This document shows positions 6,575 to 9,376 of a DNA stretch of 9,376 bases, piece after piece. The translations under genes and the position numbers were made by a program. Below the pieces are notes generated by a model. It searched no databases and was not told where the DNA came from. It worked only from the letters and a program-made list of their open reading frames with translations. The stretch is from an uncultured Brevibacterium sp. GTDB taxonomy: Bacteria > Actinomycetota > Actinomycetes > Actinomycetales > Brevibacteriaceae. Where the stretch lies: positions 1 through 9,376 of the forward strand of contig CABTZC010000055.1 of assembly GCA_902489185.1 (NCBI GenBank), in the 5' to 3' direction. Each line of letters starts with the position of its first letter. Position 1 is the first letter of the stretch.

Positions 6575-7291
6575 CTATCCCCCAAGTAGATTGCCGAGTT
6601 CTTCCAGTCGCTTCGCCACTCCAGGCGGCAGATACTTCTTGACATCTTCTGCGATTGATTCGAGCGGAGCAATTTTGCGATACACCTCATCAAGCATTTC
6701 GCGTGCGTCGTGGACTGCGTTGTGTACATCCGAAAGTAGGCCCGCTGTGTCGATTCCGTGAATGGCCTCGCGCGCAGTCTTAATCACCTTCGCAGCTTCA
6801 CGGGCATCCCCTATCAGCGATGGGTTCAAGCTGGAAAGATCCGGGTTGCTTTTGAGCGAACCAGAGTTGAAGTCGACCACGCCTGACAGTGAGATCATCA
6901 CCGGGCCCGCTTGGTTGAGCACGTTTTCCATGTGCGTGATGAGCGTGTCGGATGCGTCCACGTTGCGTTTGACCCACGGGATCATGTGCATTTGCTCGAT
7001 GGGAATGCTGTGCAGGTTGCTTTTCGCCTGCCCCAGTTCGTCCCGTGCCCTGTCCAAATGTCCTTGAGCGTTGTCTGGGTCATTGGACAGCGCCTCAATG
7101 AATGCATTTCCCGCTTCCGAGGCGGCCTCGGCATGGCGTGTAACCGCGTTGACGCGGGCTGTGAGTAAGACGACGAACGCGATGATCGCCACCAGAATGA
7201 CGACGATGACGAACGCAAAACCTCGCAGACCAGATTTCTTACGGGAGCCTAGCTCCTTACGAGGTTTGTAAACCTTTGTTGGGGCTGTCAC
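6575..7291 (-). CDS. Single-pass membrane protein with extracytoplasmic helical region, DUF4012 N-terminus-like
   Basis: The function of this 238-residue protein is not recognised. A basic N-terminus (residues 7-23, rich in Lys and Arg) precedes one hydrophobic segment at about 23-45, followed by a long polar region predicted to lie outside the membrane. That region is rich in Ala, Glu, Asp, Leu and Lys with heptad-like spacing (about 48-97 and 160-235), suggesting helices or a coiled coil. The pattern of a membrane anchor, then 'HLDRARDELGQAKSNLHS', then 'IPWVKRNVDA', resembles the region ahead of the catalytic-like domain in actinobacterial DUF4012 proteins, but that C-terminal domain is absent here. 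GTG 7291 starts five bases after the nitrobindin-like gene's stop with no clear Shine-Dalgarno, so reinitiation is likely. The ygfZ gene follows five bases after its own stop. Confidence 0.8.
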   Translation of the reverse strand: MTAPTKVYKPRKELGSRKKSGLRGFAFVIVVILVAIIAFVVLLTARVNAVTRHAEAASEAGNAFIEALSNDPDNAQGHLDRARDELGQAKSNLHSIPIEQMHMIPWVKRNVDASDTLITHMENVLNQAGPVMISLSGVVDFNSGSLKSNPDLSSLNPSLIGDAREAAKVIKTAREAIHGIDTAGLLSDVHNAVHDAREMLDEVYRKIAPLESIAEDVKKYLPPGVAKRLEELGNLLGG

Positions 7292-7296
7292 GCGGT

Positions 7297-7899
7297 TCAG
7301 GCGACTTTTTTCAACCGTGCAGATGCGTGCGAAGCGAGTTCGTGGCCGTTAGCCGCCATGTCCCATGCCCACAACAGATCGCCTTCTACCAGACCGTACA
7401 TGCGGGTAGAAGCCTTGTAGTCCTTGGACGTGCGGGTACGTGCTACCACGTCAGTGGACAGGTCGATGCGTGGTCCGCTGACACGACCCGCGTACAGTTC
7501 GGTCAGACCGTGTGGGTGGACAAGCGAAACCTCAAGGTCAAAGTCGCCGTCGCTGTTGCGCAATGTGTCAACAGCTTCTGCGCTGGTGTACTTTGACTCT
7601 TCGCTGGGAGGGATGAGCCCCGGGCCCACGTCTGCGTTGTCACGGTCACGCACCAATTGCCAGATCCCCGTTTCTACGCTGAGCGTGTCAGCGATCTTCC
7701 CATCGTCATCGAGAAGCCACGACTGGGCCGTGTACAACAGGTACGGCGCCGAGGTGGGGGCAACAAAGTCAATACGTTGACCGAACTGCGTGTCCGAGGT
7801 GTCATCGTAACCGACGACGCCTACACCTTCCCACGAACCGATGAGCCACGCGAGTGGGACAAGTTCGGGTTTGAGGTCAGTTGGAATTTCGACTGGCAT
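7297..7899 (-). CDS. Nitrobindin-like FABP/THAP4 beta-barrel protein (possible peroxynitrite isomerase)
   Basis: This 200-residue cytosolic protein belongs to the nitrobindin family (heme-binding-like FABP/THAP4 fold), which includes Mycobacterium tuberculosis Rv0813c and Rv2717c. The family hallmark GxWxGxG is seen as GSWEGVG (21-27). The C-terminal strand has LWAWDMAANGHELASHASARL (starting at 176), where His191 is the expected haem-ligand position. Haem-binding members handle nitric oxide and isomerise peroxynitrite to nitrate. Rv0813c-type paralogues may bind another small hydrophobic ligand, so haem binding here is inferred. An insertion around residues 85-108 is longer than in the shortest family members. 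ATG 7899 lies eight bases after the stop of the 40-residue gene and has no evident Shine-Dalgarno, which suggests coupled translation. The next gene begins five bases downstream. Confidence 0.88.
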   Translation of the reverse strand: MPVEIPTDLKPELVPLAWLIGSWEGVGVVGYDDTSDTQFGQRIDFVAPTSAPYLLYTAQSWLLDDDGKIADTLSVETGIWQLVRDRDNADVGPGLIPPSEESKYTSAEAVDTLRNSDGDFDLEVSLVHPHGLTELYAGRVSGPRIDLSTDVVARTRTSKDYKASTRMYGLVEGDLLWAWDMAANGHELASHASARLKKVA

Positions 7900-7907
7900 A
7901 CAGAGGC

Positions 7908-8030
7908 TTAACGGCGCGACTTAAACAGGTTCGCAATGACCTTAGCGGCAATACCCAAAGTGCCAAGTCCGGCCAGTGCGACCAGAACAGTAAAGACAGT
8001 TTCAAGAACCACAAAGTTATCCATGCTCAT
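7908..8030 (-). CDS. Small single-pass membrane protein, 40 residues
   Basis: A short frame from ATG 8030 to TAA 7910-7908 encodes 40 residues: a short acidic start (MSMDNFVVLE), a continuous hydrophobic stretch (about 11-34, 'TVFTVLVALAGLGTLGIAA' then VIANLF), and a basic tail ending KSRR. This is the classical layout of a small membrane protein with its C-terminus in the cytoplasm. A second ATG at 8024 would give 38 residues and lies six bases after TACACT (8036-8031), a TAnnnT-type -10, so the shorter form could be translated from a leaderless mRNA. The gene sits eight bases before the nitrobindin-like gene. No family is recognised. The frame is short enough to be missed by routine annotation; its support comes from the codon layout, hydrophobic pattern and tight packing. 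Confidence 0.68.
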   Translation of the reverse strand: MSMDNFVVLETVFTVLVALAGLGTLGIAAKVIANLFKSRR

Positions 8031-8059
8031 AGTGTACCGCGTTGCTTCTGACCGGTCCT
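8031..8059 (-). promoter_or_regulatory. Possible internal promoter ahead of the small membrane protein and nitrobindin-like gene
   Basis: On the minus strand AGGACC (8059-8054; only 3 of 6 to the -35 consensus) precedes TACACT (8036-8031; 4 of 6 to TATAAT) by 17 bases. It would start transcription near 8024, exactly at a second in-frame ATG. Weak -35; the evidence is mainly the position and the missing Shine-Dalgarno. Confidence 0.3.
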
Positions 8060-8079
8060 ATCCGCCCAAGTACCGACTT

Positions 8080-8895
8080 TCACCCGAACCAAATGAACGC
8101 CCACGCGGGCAGACGGTGAACGGCATAAACCGCAACACCCGAAAGCGCAATCGGAGCCGCTCCCAGCGCCAACTGGACACCCCACGTGCGTGCCTTGGTG
8201 ACACCTCGGGCTTCATTGAGCGAGGTCGCCTGAAAGCGAGCGCGCGCAATCAACCCCAAAATCCGGTCAGTCGCAGCAACAATCACACCGAGTACCATTC
8301 CGAACACCAGCGCAACCACCAGACTCACCATGGGCAGCGGGTGGAACACATGCGCGATTCCAGCCCCCACAACCCCGGCAAATACGGCCATGGGCGAGGT
8401 GTACCGAGCCGGCCACGGCAGAGCAGTTGCGCACTGGGCTAAGAAGATAGCAGCCAGCCCAATGTAAATCGCCGAGTGGTTACCTGGAAGCCGCAAACTC
8501 GCAATCCACGTACACGCCGAAAGCGTGATAACGATCCCAGCGACTTGAGCCGACACATTCGCAGCCGCGTGTGACGCCTCAATCCCCCGAGCCAAATGCT
8601 GAACAAACGACCACAGCAAACCGAGCCCCGCGAGAACCGGCAACCACTCCAAATACGGGGGCGCAACCGCCAACCAGGTCGCCAACATACCAGCGAAACC
8701 AAATCCACCTAGCGTGAAGCTAGTGACCCACGGCTGCGGCGAGTCGGTGAGCCGGGGCCACCCAAACGCAAAAGCAAAAACCAACAAACCGGAGGCAAAA
8801 GCGATAGGACCATACCCCAGGGACGACGTCACCGCTAACGTCACGCCCAACCCCAGAGCAACAAGTACGCTAATCCACCGTTCCATACGCCCCAT
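8080..8895 (-). CDS. Polytopic membrane protein of unknown function
   Basis: No family is recognised with confidence. From ATG 8895 the protein has 271 residues; the longest frame, from GTG 8937, has 285. In the longer numbering, hydrophobic segments lie at about 22-38, 43-60, 72-92, 97-113, 130-148, 156-173, 181-199, 203-222 and 253-272, so eight or nine membrane passes are likely. A positive loop (residues 230-250, with several Arg and Lys) separates the last two and is probably cytoplasmic. The GTG at 8937 overlaps a strong -10 (TATAAG, 8942-8937), so translation must begin further in: GTG 8928, ATG 8895 or ATG 8886 (MERW...). ATG 8895 is a compromise. The gene is divergent from the GlnR-like regulator and 49 bases upstream of the small membrane-protein gene, so it may head the minus-strand series. 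Substrate or partner is unknown. Confidence 0.75.
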   Translation of the reverse strand: MGRMERWISVLVALGLGVTLAVTSSLGYGPIAFASGLLVFAFAFGWPRLTDSPQPWVTSFTLGGFGFAGMLATWLAVAPPYLEWLPVLAGLGLLWSFVQHLARGIEASHAAANVSAQVAGIVITLSACTWIASLRLPGNHSAIYIGLAAIFLAQCATALPWPARYTSPMAVFAGVVGAGIAHVFHPLPMVSLVVALVFGMVLGVIVAATDRILGLIARARFQATSLNEARGVTKARTWGVQLALGAAPIALSGVAVYAVHRLPAWAFIWFG

Positions 8896-8936
8896 GTTGC
8901 CACGACCAGGCGCGCGAGTGGCAACCACGAACCGCA

Positions 8937-8965
8937 CTTATACTTTTGACTAACCACACAAGCAA
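8937..8965 (-). promoter_or_regulatory. Promoter of the polytopic membrane protein gene
   Basis: TTGCTT (8965-8960) and TATAAG (8942-8937; 5 of 6 to TATAAT) are 17 bases apart on the minus strand. Transcription would begin near 8930, inside the longest open frame, which is why the start codon at 8937 is not accepted. Confidence 0.6.
8939..8944 (+). promoter_or_regulatory. Possible -10 element of the GlnR-like gene
   Basis: TATACT (5 of 6 to TATAAT) on the plus strand would start transcription near 8951 and leave a short leader containing the ribosome binding site. No good -35 is seen 16-18 bases upstream, so the promoter may need an activator or an extended contact. It shares base pairs with the divergent promoter's -10. 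Confidence 0.4.
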
Positions 8966-8970
8966 AGGGG
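8964..8970 (+). promoter_or_regulatory. Ribosome binding site of the GlnR-like gene
   Basis: AAAGGGG followed by four A residues and GTG 8975. The position selects this GTG over the in-frame GTG at 8987, and the resulting start, MRILVIAS, is the first beta strand expected of a receiver domain. Confidence 0.65.
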
Positions 8971-8974
8971 AAAA

Positions 8975-9376
8975 GTGCGAATCCTCGTGATTGCGTCTTC
9001 AGGCAGCAAGGCTCTTCCAGCCCTGCACGTACTGCCACACACCATCACGACGGCCACACCTTCAATGTCTGATCTCGTCGCGATAGACCCCAGTTCGTTC
9101 GACATTGCCGTCGTCGATGCGACCACCGACCTGCACATTGCCCCCACTGTCTCCACACGCTTGGAAACTGTGGGATTTGACGGCCCTACCATTGTCGTTC
9201 TCACAGACGGCGGTTTTACTGCCGCACAAGAAACGTGGAATGTGACCGACATTGTGAGCTCGAACGCCCAACCAGCCGAAATCGAGGCGCGCCTCCGGCT
9301 GGCCAGCACGCGAGCAACCGCACCAACCGAACTGGAAGAAACAGGTCAGGCGAAAACGACCTCGGCGGGGGGACCC
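8975..9376 (+). CDS. glnR: GlnR-type atypical OmpR-family response regulator (N-terminal part, cut by window end)
   Basis: The 134 residues in the window form a complete receiver-like domain (1 to about 113) and the start of a linker; the winged-helix DNA-binding domain would follow outside. The match to actinobacterial GlnR/Rv0818 is specific: LPALHVLPHTI (14-24), the VVDATTDL segment (46-53), VLTDGGF (75-81) and PAEIEARLRLA (100-110). GlnR controls nitrogen assimilation genes without a partner kinase. As in GlnR, the acidic pair normally after strand 1 is missing ('ASSGSK'), and the canonical lysine after strand 5 is replaced (SSNA, 95-98); Asp48 remains at the usual phospho-acceptor place, where in GlnR it supports dimerisation. 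In mycobacteria the orthologue precedes mshD; whether this holds here lies beyond the window. A close paralogue with another regulon is possible. Confidence 0.82.
   Translation, partial: MRILVIASSGSKALPALHVLPHTITTATPSMSDLVAIDPSSFDIAVVDATTDLHIAPTVSTRLETVGFDGPTIVVLTDGGFTAAQETWNVTDIVSSNAQPAEIEARLRLASTRATAPTELEETGQAKTTSAGGP

Noticed and set aside
8050..8057. Palindrome GACCGGTC after the polytopic membrane protein gene, considered as a terminator
   Set aside because: Eight self-complementary bases with no loop and no T-run; not a terminator.
7936..8442. Plus-strand open frame of 168 codons
   Set aside because: Antisense to the polytopic membrane protein and the small membrane protein; the product is very rich in Arg, Asn and Ser, as expected from the reverse complement of membrane-protein codons.
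1..9376. Search for insertion sequences, integrase genes, tRNA or rRNA genes, CRISPR repeats and toxin-antitoxin pairs
   Set aside because: None seen; gene content and tight packing look like ordinary core and near-core actinobacterial chromosome.

Overview
The window looks like chromosomal DNA of an actinobacterium of moderate GC content. The evidence is a DtxR/IdeR-type iron box, a GlnR-type atypical response regulator, an actinobacterial GabT, frequent GTG starts, and several genes that lack a Shine-Dalgarno sequence and sit just after a -10-like hexamer, as leaderless actinobacterial genes do. No genus is claimed. Every gene is on the minus strand except the last one. No mobile element, tRNA, rRNA or CRISPR array was seen, and no intergenic gap exceeds about 140 bases.

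Region 1 (1-4030) is a ferric-siderophore uptake operon read right to left: ABC ATPase (3988-3152), FhuD/FecB-like binding lipoprotein (3155-2181), a FhuB-like permease made of two fused FecCD units (2152-44), and the first 13 codons of a further gene (41-1) that may encode a siderophore-interacting ferric reductase. An iron box at 4000-4018 lies inside the proposed promoter, so the operon should be repressed when iron is sufficient. The ATPase mRNA may be leaderless.

Region 2 (4070-5530) holds gabT (GABA transaminase) as an apparently single-gene unit, with its own likely leaderless promoter and a perfect 17-bp hairpin just past its stop codon.

Region 3 (5535-8942) is a compact minus-strand series: a polytopic membrane protein, a 40-residue single-pass membrane protein, a nitrobindin-like beta-barrel protein, a single-pass helical protein resembling the N-terminal part of DUF4012 proteins, and a YgfZ-type folate-dependent Fe-S maintenance protein. 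The last four are separated by only 5-8 bases, which suggests co-expression. The combination of a reactive-nitrogen/haem-type barrel protein, an Fe-S repair protein and two unknown envelope proteins is the least explained part of the window.

Region 4 (8937-9376) is a divergent promoter region and the start of a GlnR-like regulator on the plus strand, cut by the window end before its DNA-binding domain. The -10 hexamers of the two divergent promoters appear to overlap on the same few base pairs.
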